Assembly: GCA_014523485.1 (NCBI GenBank)
Contig: JAATVK010000033.1
Coordinates: 1 to 10,843, forward strand
DNA length: 10,843 bases
Direction: 5' to 3'
From: Nitrososphaerales archaeon TH5894
GTDB taxonomy: Archaea; Thermoproteota; Nitrososphaeria; Nitrososphaerales; Nitrososphaeraceae
Of the stretch, positions 1 to 6,111 are shown one piece after another. The position numbers were made by a program, and so were the translations under genes. Numbering within the stretch: position 1 is the first letter of the stretch; each line of letters begins with the position of its first letter. Below the pieces are notes generated by a model, which worked only from the letters and a program-made list of their open reading frames with translations, was not told the origin of the DNA and did no database searches.

Positions 1-25
1 AGAGAATCATCATCAGAATAAATTA

Positions 26-187
26 CTAGATGGTGTTTCCGAGGAACTTCTGATTCTTTTTTTTTAACCACATATCTACAGCATCTTTTACTATTGAATT
101 TATCGAGACTCCTCTTTGATTAGCTATTTCTCCCAATTTTTCATGAACTTGATCATTAAATCCCCTAACGATAAGAGTATGAGACAT
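26..187 (-). CDS. Small ribbon-helix-helix (Arc/CopG/FitA-like) DNA-binding protein
   Basis: A 53-residue protein starting MSHTLIVRGF and ending in a Lys-rich tail. The pattern is that of a ribbon-helix-helix fold: a short N-terminal beta strand (TLIVRG, about residues 4-9), a first helix (about 12-24), a turn GVS, and a second helix (about 29-43). Such dimers bind DNA through the paired strand, and many are antitoxins or autorepressors. I chose the ATG at 187 rather than a longer frame opening at 265. The extra N-terminus would be low-complexity Tyr/Lys/Ile, and a TATA-like tract (tataaata on the minus strand, 217-210) lies 23-30 bases before 187, as expected for a leaderless archaeal mRNA. 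No toxin is visible; a partner could lie beyond the left edge. The fold is well supported, the cellular role unknown. Confidence 0.7.
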   Translation of the reverse strand: MSHTLIVRGFNDQVHEKLGEIANQRGVSINSIVKDAVDMWLKKKNQKFLGNTI

Positions 188-282
188 TATTATATTATAC
201 TTGTACACATATTTATAGATGTTGATATCAAGATAGCAATAGAATTTAAAGTATATATAATGCAATCATGCTATCATATAAC
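188..282. promoter_or_regulatory. Divergent promoter region between the RHH gene and the alkyltransferase gene
   Basis: Two archaeal TATA-like boxes face outward. The minus-strand box tataaata (217-210) serves the ribbon-helix-helix gene. The plus-strand tract tttaaagtatatata (245-259) lies about 25-37 bases before the ATG at 283. Because the second box nearly abuts an earlier in-frame ATG at 268, the ATG at 283 is the better start. A ribbon-helix-helix protein beside its own divergent promoter often autoregulates; no clear operator repeat is visible here. Confidence 0.5.
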
Positions 283-633
283 ATGGATAAAAGACTTGTT
301 ATTCGGAAGACCATAAAAAATGAAGACGTTTATGAACTGCTACGGAAAATACCTGCAGGAAAGGTTACCACTTATGGGGATCTTGCAAAAGCTCTTGGTA
401 ATCCTTCAGCCTCAAGGATAATAGGTAGAATACTCAGTCGGAATCCAAATCCAATTAAAGTGCCTTGTCACAGGGTAGTCATGTCAGATGGCAAATTAGG
501 CGGATACGCATATGGAACTGCCAAAAAGAGAGGGTTGCTTGAAAAAGAAGGCTTATCCTTTACGAATGAAAGCGTTAGTGATTTTATGAAGGTTAGGATA
601 TCTTTTTCTTCAGATGAGAACACCAGAGATTAG
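283..633 (+). CDS. Methylated-DNA-protein cysteine methyltransferase domain protein (MGMT/Ogt family)
   Basis: A 116-residue protein (121 if the ATG at 268 is used) that is almost only the C-terminal DNA-binding/active-site domain of O6-alkylguanine-DNA alkyltransferases. Numbering from 268, GKVTTYGDLA (31-40) is the recognition-helix region with the conserved Tyr36. R50 in SASRIIG aligns with the arginine finger and N59 with the active-site Asn. PCHRV (66-70) holds the acceptor Cys67. E94 in LLEKEGL matches the Glu of the Cys-His-Glu relay. Family members transfer the alkyl group from O6-alkylguanine irreversibly to the cysteine, in the cytoplasm. The usual N-terminal ribonuclease-H-like domain is absent. 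Alkyltransferase-like proteins have a similar minimal form but normally replace the Cys, which is retained here, so true repair activity is possible. Start choice rests on the TATA spacing. Confidence 0.88.
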   Translation: MDKRLVIRKTIKNEDVYELLRKIPAGKVTTYGDLAKALGNPSASRIIGRILSRNPNPIKVPCHRVVMSDGKLGGYAYGTAKKRGLLEKEGLSFTNESVSDFMKVRISFSSDENTRD

Positions 634-658
634 AAAATCATTTAATAAAAATATACAA

Positions 659-763
659 CTATTGTGACGAACAATGTCGTAAGACTAATGGATCTTCTTT
701 ACCACCTTTTACATAATATACCACGATCCCATTGCAACACATCTTTTTATTTAATAAAACCAT
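659..763 (-). CDS. Possible 34-residue Cys-containing small protein (doubtful)
   Basis: A short minus-strand frame opens at ATG 763 (second in-frame ATG at 742) and ends at TAG 659-661. The second half reads like real protein: from the second Met it begins MCCNGIVVYYV, then KGGKEDPLVLRHC, with three cysteines, where random AT-rich sequence would give Lys/Asn/Ile runs. No convincing TATA box at the right distance or ribosome binding site is seen, and I recognise no family. It could be a fragment of a decayed gene. The rest of the 270-base gap between the alkyltransferase and the VOC gene shows nothing else recognisable except a G+C-richer stretch at about 838-903. Confidence 0.2.
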   Translation of the reverse strand: MVLLNKKMCCNGIVVYYVKGGKEDPLVLRHCSSQ

Positions 764-903
764 TCATTACAAGATTTTAGAAAAAAACAAAACGATGTAC
801 TAATTGAATTCTGAAGAATCTGATAATCACATCATTAGACAGTGCACCTCTACCTCTACTCAGCACCAGGTCTTGAGATCCGTATGCTCAGACGTAATTC
901 TAC

Positions 904-1296
904 CTATCGACTACAGATATTGAGGATGTTGCCATCAGGGTCCTTGAACCAAGCCACCTTCATGTCACCAAAAACGTGAATCTCGCCTTCTCGAACCATA
1001 TCCGGCATATCATAGTGCTCGAAATTAACGCCCTTGTTCTTGAGCTCTTGAACGACGTCTTCCATCTCCTCGCCTACAATCCAAGTTACCGCTGTTGCCT
1101 GGTTGGTACCGGCGTTCTGAGACTGATAGACATAAATTATGGTATTTCCGCTCTTGAAGACTATTAATTCCTCCCCTTCAGCACCAACTTGGCTCAGTCC
1201 TAGAGTATCCTCATAGAACTTTTTGGCGATTTCCAAATTTTTGACTGCGATGTTTGCAGACGCATCTTTATCGCCCAACATTTTTAATTTATTCAT
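904..1296 (-). CDS. VOC-superfamily (glyoxalase/bleomycin-resistance/dioxygenase fold) protein
   Basis: A 130-residue protein with the paired beta-alpha-beta-beta-beta modules of the vicinal oxygen chelate fold. Module 1 runs about residues 13-58 (ANIAVKNLEIAKKFYEDTLG is the typical first strand and helix). Module 2 runs about 68-128 and ends with the family hallmark WFKDPDGN (116-123). The usual metal-ligand positions look altered: the His/Gln expected in the first strand is Asn15, and the Glu expected after DPDGN is Asn126. It may therefore be metal-free, or a binding or resistance protein rather than a glyoxalase; the substrate is unknown. A TATA-like tract (minus strand, 1327-1317) lies 21-31 bases before the ATG, supporting this start and a leaderless mRNA. 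Its base composition, roughly half G+C by eye with many C/G-ending codons, differs sharply from its neighbours, which suggests lateral acquisition. Confidence 0.82.
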   Translation of the reverse strand: MNKLKMLGDKDASANIAVKNLEIAKKFYEDTLGLSQVGAEGEELIVFKSGNTIIYVYQSQNAGTNQATAVTWIVGEEMEDVVQELKNKGVNFEHYDMPDMVREGEIHVFGDMKVAWFKDPDGNILNICSR

Positions 1297-1839
1297 AAGA
1301 TAGGTTACGGAATATAGTTTTTAAATATGTAAGGGAATAAAGGTATAGTTAGTCGAAATTCCTCAGATCGATCGATAATAGGGAGCCATAACAAAATTTG
1401 TAATTGCAAAACTTTTCTAGACATTTATAACTTTTATCACATGTTTTTTTAACCGCCTCTGAAAAAAGATCTTTCGTTTGAGGAAGGGACAATTGATTAC
1501 CAATTTGATCTTTTAATGTATCTCAAATATATATACATAAATATGGATGCTTCCAATATATTTAGGTGAGGAATTTTCATTTCTTACGACCTTAACATAA
1601 CAGTATAATCTCTAATTAATTTCTGATAATGTTTCTGGTGAAGAGGTATTTAGAGGATATTGCAAGTTATTTTTGATTTGTTTAAATAATAAGTACTTTA
1701 AATAACCAACCTATTGTAACTTTAAACATAGGTCCTTCTTTTTGACAAACTATTAAAATACCATATTGAAGAATCTTAAAGTATATTAAATGACTATATC
1801 AAACACTTAAATTGATAATATTAGGAAAGAATGCAATAT
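1297..1839. other. Gene-free spacer between the VOC gene and the MntR-like regulator
   Basis: About 540 AT-rich bases without a supportable gene on either strand. It carries the VOC promoter at its left end (TATA-like tract 1317-1327). Around 1709-1733 an imperfect inverted repeat (acctattgt ... acataggt) could be a weak hairpin or operator. I see no tRNA, no insertion-sequence ends and no clear terminator for the operon that ends at 1840. Confidence 0.5.
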
Positions 1840-2310
1840 TTAGAGTTCATGATTATTTTTTACAATCTTTACAAATTCTTCCAACTTTTTCAAAGTTTGC
1901 GGATGCAGATGGTGTTCTATACCCTCAGCGTCCTTGTTTGCAATATCTTCGTCTACTCCAATTATTTTTAAAAATTCAGCCAACAAGCTATGTCTTTGAT
2001 GAATATTCATGGCCACATCAATCCCCTGTTGGGTTAGACAAATTCCCCTATATTTTTCATATTTGAGATAGCCAGTCTCATCCAATCGCTTTACCATTTT
2101 AGTTACACTTGGAGAACTTACATTAAGATATTGGGAAATATCTATGGTTGTAGCATATCCTTTTTGCTGTACCAATTCATAAATGACTTCAAGATAATCT
2201 TCCATTCTATCTGTACGATCTTCGTTTTCCTTCTTTCCTGTATGAGCATCACGAATGGATTCAAGACGATTGATACCTGCATCAGAGTCAACTTTCAACT
2301 TTCTTAGCAA
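1840..2310 (-). CDS. MntR/DtxR-family metal-dependent transcriptional regulator
   Basis: A 156-residue regulator strongly resembling Bacillus MntR. After a charged extension of about 35 residues come a winged helix-turn-helix (about 36-95, including SSPSVTKMVKRL and YEKYRGICLT) and a helical metal-binding/dimerisation domain (about 96-150). All six residues equivalent to the MntR metal ligands are present: D38, E41, H107, E129, E132 and H133 (in EGIEHHL). No SH3-like third domain exists, as in MntR. With Mn(II) or Fe(II) bound, such dimers bind operators and usually repress uptake genes. The gene follows the ZIP gene by 43 bases on the same strand. The frame begins at a TTG (2310); another TTG at 2298 and the ATG at 2205 (Met36, exactly at the domain start) are alternatives, and the TATA box favours the upstream ones. 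Possible autoregulatory palindromes lie at 2336-2353. Confidence 0.9.
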   Translation of the reverse strand: MLRKLKVDSDAGINRLESIRDAHTGKKENEDRTDRMEDYLEVIYELVQQKGYATTIDISQYLNVSSPSVTKMVKRLDETGYLKYEKYRGICLTQQGIDVAMNIHQRHSLLAEFLKIIGVDEDIANKDAEGIEHHLHPQTLKKLEEFVKIVKNNHEL

Positions 2311-2325
2311 TTTTATTTATCACCA

Positions 2326-2353
2326 TATGTATATTTTAGTTACTAACCATTAG
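2326..2353 (-). promoter_or_regulatory. Putative internal promoter and operator for the MntR-like gene
   Basis: Between the ZIP stop codon and the regulator gene lie a TATA-like tract (minus strand aaaatatacat, 2336-2326) and, just upstream of it, two overlapping palindromes: TTAGTTACTAA (2336-2346) and CTAACCATTAG (2343-2353). TTAG/CTAA half-sites are the building blocks of DtxR-type boxes, so autoregulation is plausible. The TATA-to-TTG spacing for 2310 is a little short, which leaves the start codon uncertain. Confidence 0.4.
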
Positions 2354-3679
2354 TTAAGATGGTATCAGCAATGATGTTGCATACATTATTGCCATGCCTA
2401 CTGTAAATCCTGCGATCATAGGTGTATTTAACATAGACTTTCTTGGTTCTTTAGAATTCGATGACATCCAAGACGTAATGGAAAATACTACTTGAAATAT
2501 TGCACCAGCACCTATCGACAAGAATATTATTGCAGCAATAGGGGAATAGAGAAATCCTCCAATCCATGCTCCTATTATTGTTGGAACACCAGCTATCAAA
2601 CCCATTACTACTAGCTTTCGTATTGTGACTTTCCCACCACTTTTGGCCATTGGTGCCACTATTGCCAATCCTTCAGTAGTGTTGTGCAATGTAAATCCTA
2701 CTATTAAAAAAGTACTGAGGGCTACTTCTCCTAATAGAACGGCAGCACCGATTGCCAGACCTTCCCCAAAGTTATGTAATCCAATTCCTATTGCAATCAT
2801 CATGGCTATAGCGAAAGGTTTTGCTAACTGTTGTTGTAGCTGCTGGTGGTGTTGTTGTTTTTGAGGGATCTTTGTTGTAGAAGAGGAAGAAGAATATGTT
2901 GGCAGGTTAGATTTAGAGGTATTGAAATCGGCTTTCATTTTGGCTCGTTCCACCAGCTTTTCAGATGCATATAGTAATACCAAGAACGTAATGATTGTTA
3001 TCATAGCAATCAACACTTGACCATTAAAAGCTCCTGCAATATTTTTTTCTACAATTTCATTGCTTTCTACTAGTGCATCTATTCCCAAGAATACAAGCAA
3101 TCCCGCAGTAAGACTAAGGAAAAATTTGTACTTGTTCATGCTAAGTCTTTTTATAAAGGGAAACCAGAGAAGACCTATCAGTACAGGTATAACTCCTACA
3201 TAAATACCAATAATTGCAAAGTATGATGCTTGTTCAACATTTGGAGTTGGTGCTAATGCAGCAGCATCTACACTCTTACTAAACCGCGTACCATCAGAAA
3301 TAGTTACTCCAACTTCATATGGAACTCCTGCAATCCAAGAAAAAGGGACTATAACCTTTGCTTCTGCCAGTCTTGACAATGTTTTACTTGGTTCTATTGC
3401 AGCTGGAATCATTCGATCATTAATGTCGGCTTGTGCAATTTCTACTCCTTCTGGACCAGTATTACGGATAAATGCTACGATTTTGTCATTTTGGAATTCT
3501 ATCTTTTCTATTGTTATTTCAGGTAAAGGTATTCCTATGTTTAATATGGACATACCTGGACCAAGTAAAAATACCAGCATTCCAGATAGTACTAATAATG
3601 GAATTAATGCAATAACTATCATTTTTTTTTTACTCGTCTTCCTGTTATTTCTAGCGAGTTTATTCACATCAGAATCCAT
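2354..3679 (-). CDS. ZIP-family divalent metal permease with an N-terminal extracytoplasmic domain
   Basis: A 441-residue membrane protein, far longer than the usual 230-300 residues of prokaryotic ZIPs. An N-terminal membrane segment (about 20-42) is followed by a beta-rich stretch of about 105 residues (50-150) likely exposed outside the membrane, then about eight helices (near 152-173, 187-204, 222-240, 288-311, 318-341, 354-376, 381-401, 419-438). The metal-path signatures of ZIP helices 4 and 5 are intact: HNFGEG (H302, N303, E306) and HNTTEG (H332, N333, E336). The loop before helix 4 (about 251-287) is Ser-, Gln- and His-rich, as in many ZIPs. It should import Zn, Mn, Fe or similar ions. 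The start lies 5 bases past the oxidase stop codon, with a Shine-Dalgarno GGAGGGAG (3696-3689) inside the oxidase 3' end, so the two genes are almost surely co-transcribed. Confidence 0.9.
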   Translation of the reverse strand: MDSDVNKLARNNRKTSKKKMIVIALIPLLVLSGMLVFLLGPGMSILNIGIPLPEITIEKIEFQNDKIVAFIRNTGPEGVEIAQADINDRMIPAAIEPSKTLSRLAEAKVIVPFSWIAGVPYEVGVTISDGTRFSKSVDAAALAPTPNVEQASYFAIIGIYVGVIPVLIGLLWFPFIKRLSMNKYKFFLSLTAGLLVFLGIDALVESNEIVEKNIAGAFNGQVLIAMITIITFLVLLYASEKLVERAKMKADFNTSKSNLPTYSSSSSTTKIPQKQQHHQQLQQQLAKPFAIAMMIAIGIGLHNFGEGLAIGAAVLLGEVALSTFLIVGFTLHNTTEGLAIVAPMAKSGGKVTIRKLVVMGLIAGVPTIIGAWIGGFLYSPIAAIIFLSIGAGAIFQVVFSITSWMSSNSKEPRKSMLNTPMIAGFTVGMAIMYATSLLIPS

Positions 3680-3684
3680 TTCTA

Positions 3685-4908
3685 TTAGCTCCCTCCTTGT
3701 GAAGCTTCTCCATAACTTACAACTGTAGATTGAGAATCTTTTGGTTTAGTTTGGGTGGTAAAAGTATTGTTACTTATCTCAGGTGGATAGACAGCTTTTT
3801 CACCTTTAGTGAATGCCGTTACATCTGGCTCCGATTGGTCTTCTTTCACCAAAAACAAACCTGTCCATCCTTTCTCTGCAAATTCTGTCTTGTGAGCATG
3901 GAACATATAGGGGCCTGGATATTTGTAGGAGAATTCTAGTATCGCTCTTTCACCCTGACTAAATGTTACCATATCTGTATATTCATTAGGAGTTAAGCTG
4001 GTTCCAGTCCTATATAACTGAAATAAATTTGCATGCAAATGAAAATTGTTTATTTGATCAAATTCTAATATATTAACCAAATATACTCGTATCAATTTGT
4101 CCTTTTCAATTTGGATAGGATGGTGCATGTAATAATTTGGAATTCCATTTACCGTGTAAAAATTATTTTCAGTATCAAAGTCGTTATCGTATCCATTCAT
4201 CATCATAACCATTTCATCTGCTGGGGGCCTTGGTGATTTTGGATCAACAATATAAACACCATAAAGACCCTTCGATATGTGCTCCTCTAAAGGCTGCATA
4301 TGACAGTGGTAAAGAAAGAGACCAAATGGTTCAGCTGTAAACTCATAAGTGAAGCTTCCACCTGGAGCAATAATTTCAAATACTCCATCCATATGAGATT
4401 GATGAATTCCGTGGAAATGCATAGTATGAGGTTTTGATCCATTATTTATGAACTTGATTTTAACTAGATCGCCTTCGGTTGCTCTAATTGTTGGACCTGG
4501 AATTGTTCCATTAAATGTCCATGCATCCATAAAGACACCTGGTGATACTTCAAGATTTTTGTCTTGAGCTATTATAGTGAATTCTCTTAAAGTTGTTCCG
4601 TTTTCTGTTGTGGATACTCTGCCATAGTTGAACTCTCTTAAATATTTCATTGGATCTATAGTCAGATCAGTTCTTTCATCTGCATTGATTGAATCTAAAA
4701 CATCACCTGTAGTTCTAATTGTATTGTATCCATTACCATGTCCTCCAGTAACTATAGTCTCTCTTGTTGTTGTTTTTTCTCCCTCTTTGGGAAAGGCATT
4801 ATTATTCTGTGCAATAACTGAAACCCCACTAAGAAAAGAAATAGCAAAAGCTGCAGTTAAACTACCGCTTAAAAGAATAGAAATAAATATTATTTTTGAT
4901 CTTGACAT
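3685..4908 (-). CDS. Exported two-domain multicopper oxidase (type-1 copper in domain 1)
   Basis: A 407-residue cupredoxin-type oxidase. The N-terminus has a signal peptide or anchor (basic MSRSK, then hydrophobic to about 33), then a linker to about 105. Domain 1 (about 108-223) contains HTMHFHG (H161, H164, H166) and YHCHMQPLEEHISKGL (H201, C202, H203, H210), giving a type-1 site whose axial position is Leu215 rather than Met. Domain 2 (about 245-355) contains FHLH (H290, H292) and FHAH (H337, H339) but no type-1 Cys. Four HxH pairs make a complete type-2/type-3 centre, so it should reduce O2 to water while oxidising a metal ion or organic donor. It is not a NirK nitrite reductase, which lacks that centre. 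The arrangement fits the 'type C' two-domain oxidases, which form trimers. It heads an operon with a ZIP permease and MntR-like regulator, which suggests metal oxidation coupled to uptake; the substrate is unproven. Confidence 0.9.
   Translation of the reverse strand: MSRSKIIFISILLSGSLTAAFAISFLSGVSVIAQNNNAFPKEGEKTTTRETIVTGGHGNGYNTIRTTGDVLDSINADERTDLTIDPMKYLREFNYGRVSTTENGTTLREFTIIAQDKNLEVSPGVFMDAWTFNGTIPGPTIRATEGDLVKIKFINNGSKPHTMHFHGIHQSHMDGVFEIIAPGGSFTYEFTAEPFGLFLYHCHMQPLEEHISKGLYGVYIVDPKSPRPPADEMVMMMNGYDNDFDTENNFYTVNGIPNYYMHHPIQIEKDKLIRVYLVNILEFDQINNFHLHANLFQLYRTGTSLTPNEYTDMVTFSQGERAILEFSYKYPGPYMFHAHKTEFAEKGWTGLFLVKEDQSEPDVTAFTKGEKAVYPPEISNNTFTTQTKPKDSQSTVVSYGEASQGGS
3689..3696 (-). promoter_or_regulatory. 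Ribosome binding site of the ZIP gene, inside the oxidase 3' end
   Basis: GGAGGGAG on the minus strand, nine bases before the ATG at 3679. The distal gene of the operon uses a Shine-Dalgarno site while first genes in this window appear leaderless, the usual archaeal division of labour. Confidence 0.7.
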
Positions 4909-4921
4909 ATGAATAATAATT

Positions 4922-4955
4922 GTTAGTGTAGATAATAAATGTTAGCCTACGCTAA
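4922..4955 (-). promoter_or_regulatory. Oxidase operon promoter with a DtxR-type box overlapping the TATA box
   Basis: Reading on the minus strand, ttagcgtaggctaacattt (4955-4937) matches the bacterial DtxR/IdeR consensus at 14 of 19 positions by hand alignment. It overlaps a TATA-like tract atttattat (4940-4932) centred about 28 bases before the oxidase ATG at 4908. A related half-site, ctacactaac (4931-4922), follows immediately; it matches taggctaac at the end of the first box. Two sites gripping the TATA box would let the operon's own MntR-like regulator block TBP/TFB binding. The promoter call is fairly firm; the operator call is inference. Confidence 0.55.
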
Positions 4956-5068
4956 TATTATTAATAAACTCAAATATTTTATTGGAAGATGTCATAACCT
5001 TCTTTATCGATCTCCTGTGACCAATAGCAAATATTATGATTTTTAATTTGTTGTTAAAAATTCTTGTC

Positions 5069-5095
5069 TGTTAGTAGATGTATTTTAACGCTAAG
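5069..5095. repeat. Second copy of the TGTTAGT ... CGCTAA motif
   Basis: The stretch tgttagtagatg ... ttttaacgctaa shares tgttagt, tagat and cgctaa with the oxidase promoter element (4921-4955), on the same strand and in the same order but with a shorter middle. It lies about 160 bases upstream of the oxidase start and downstream of the cbtA stop. It may be an auxiliary operator or the residue of a local duplication. Confidence 0.3.
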
Positions 5096-5106
5096 ATAAA
5101 ATATAA

Positions 5107-5143
5107 AATTTATAGTAATTTTTAAATAAAAAGTAAAGAAAAA
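5107..5143 (-). terminator. Poly-T terminator downstream of cbtA
   Basis: Just past the cbtA stop codon, the minus strand reads gttttttctttac then tttttatttaaaaatt, two close T-runs without a hairpin. Archaeal RNA polymerase terminates at such T-rich stretches. It would separate the cbtBA transcript from the oxidase operon promoter downstream. Confidence 0.5.
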
Positions 5144-5145
5144 AC

Positions 5146-5880
5146 TTAGATAGTTTTAAATTGAGTTGGTTCATGTGGTTTCAGTTTGTCCCATATCAAC
5201 CCAAATGTTATTCCCAAAACAACCCAGAAGATGGTCATTGTTAGCATACTCATTATTCTAAATCCATTTACCAAGTCCATTGGAGCTGTTATCTTATCAG
5301 GATTTGGGGGAATTGCAATAAATGCTCCAACTATTATTCCAGTATATATAACTGAGACTGCAAGTAGTTTAAACGATGATTTTCGATTTATTTTATGATA
5401 AATAATGGATAATCCTAATGCAGTGAAACCAGAGATTAATATAAATGAAATAAACAAATACTGTCTGTAGTTTATTGTATCTGGATCTCCTACTGTCGGA
5501 GGATTTGCGGGATACTTGAGTGCTGGAATCATAAAAATAACTAACCATATTACTCCAGACAATACAAGAGCTTTTTTTATGTTTGAACCATGAATAAGTT
5601 TTCTACCAAAAACAAATACTATTCCCAATAAAGCTCCAAATGACATCCCTAATATAGTACCAGCTACGACTTCTCCTCCTTTTTGCCAGAATCGATAATT
5701 AACATGTTCTATTGGATTTACTTCTTCGCCTGCACTAACGGCATTTTGTACTTCTATTCCTATTGCTCTATCTAAATAAGGTTCTACTAATGCAAGATTG
5801 ACAAGTCCAAAAATAGTTCCAGAAATAGCTCCAGAAATAACGGCAACAACAAGAAAAGATAAACTATCCAAAATAATCAT
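5146..5880 (-). CDS. cbtA: CbtA-family cobalt transporter subunit
   Basis: A 244-residue protein (245 from a GTG at 5883) with about six membrane helices (residues 7-33, 71-94, 103-120, 141-163, 170-191, 210-231 in the GTG numbering). The signature is the loop between helices 3 and 4: PALKYPANPPTVGDPDTI (120-137) followed by NYRQYLF, the conserved LKYPxNPP...DPDT block of CbtA proteins. CbtA is predicted to be the membrane component of a cobalt uptake system known mainly from B12-riboswitch-regulated bacterial loci; archaea that make cobalamin need cobalt. It follows cbtB closely on the same strand, so the two are co-transcribed. I prefer the ATG at 5880 over the GTG directly before it; neither has a strong ribosome binding site. 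Direct transport evidence for the family is limited. Confidence 0.87.
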   Translation of the reverse strand: MIILDSLSFLVVAVISGAISGTIFGLVNLALVEPYLDRAIGIEVQNAVSAGEEVNPIEHVNYRFWQKGGEVVAGTILGMSFGALLGIVFVFGRKLIHGSNIKKALVLSGVIWLVIFMIPALKYPANPPTVGDPDTINYRQYLFISFILISGFTALGLSIIYHKINRKSSFKLLAVSVIYTGIIVGAFIAIPPNPDKITAPMDLVNGFRIMSMLTMTIFWVVLGITFGLIWDKLKPHEPTQFKTI

Positions 5881-5895
5881 CACAAGATGATAATA

Positions 5896-6111
5896 TTAAT
5901 GACATGGAAATCCTGCTGCATGTCTCATATCATGAGCGAATTCGTGAACCCATAGATCACTGTAGGCTTGTTCTCCTTGCACAAGACTAAAAAGCTGACC
6001 TTGATCATATCCTACAATAAATAAACCAAAGCATAAAACAAAAATTAATAATCCTATTGCAGCTTTAGGAACTTTAGTCTCTGATATTTGTATTTGATTT
6101 CTAAAAGACAT
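5896..6111 (-). CDS. cbtB: CbtB-family cobalt transporter small subunit
   Basis: A 71-residue protein with one membrane helix (about 16-35) and a C-terminal exposed His cluster: H56, H60 and H64 spaced four apart, then GFPCH at the very end (67-71). This HxxxHxxxH plus GFPCH tail is the diagnostic feature of CbtB and probably captures Co(II) for the CbtA channel. The order cbtB-cbtA with a gap of about 15 bases is the usual arrangement. A TATA-like tract (minus strand tttatatat region, 6150-6139) lies about 28-39 bases before the ATG, implying a very short leader. I see no cobalamin riboswitch here (the upstream gap is only about 120 bases), so control is more likely by protein, with the divergent DUF4443 gene as candidate. 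Confidence 0.88.
   Translation of the reverse strand: MSFRNQIQISETKVPKAAIGLLIFVLCFGLFIVGYDQGQLFSLVQGEQAYSDLWVHEFAHDMRHAAGFPCH

Noticed and set aside
2625..2864. Plus-strand frame opposite the ZIP gene, and similar frames opposite the oxidase, cbtA and DUF4443 genes
   Set aside because: They are antisense shadows of well-supported genes, with no promoter or family pattern of their own.
3685..4908. Copper nitrite reductase (NirK) for the two-domain oxidase
   Set aside because: Four HxH motifs form a full trinuclear centre and the HCH motif differs from the NirK type-1 motif, so O2-reducing oxidase fits better.
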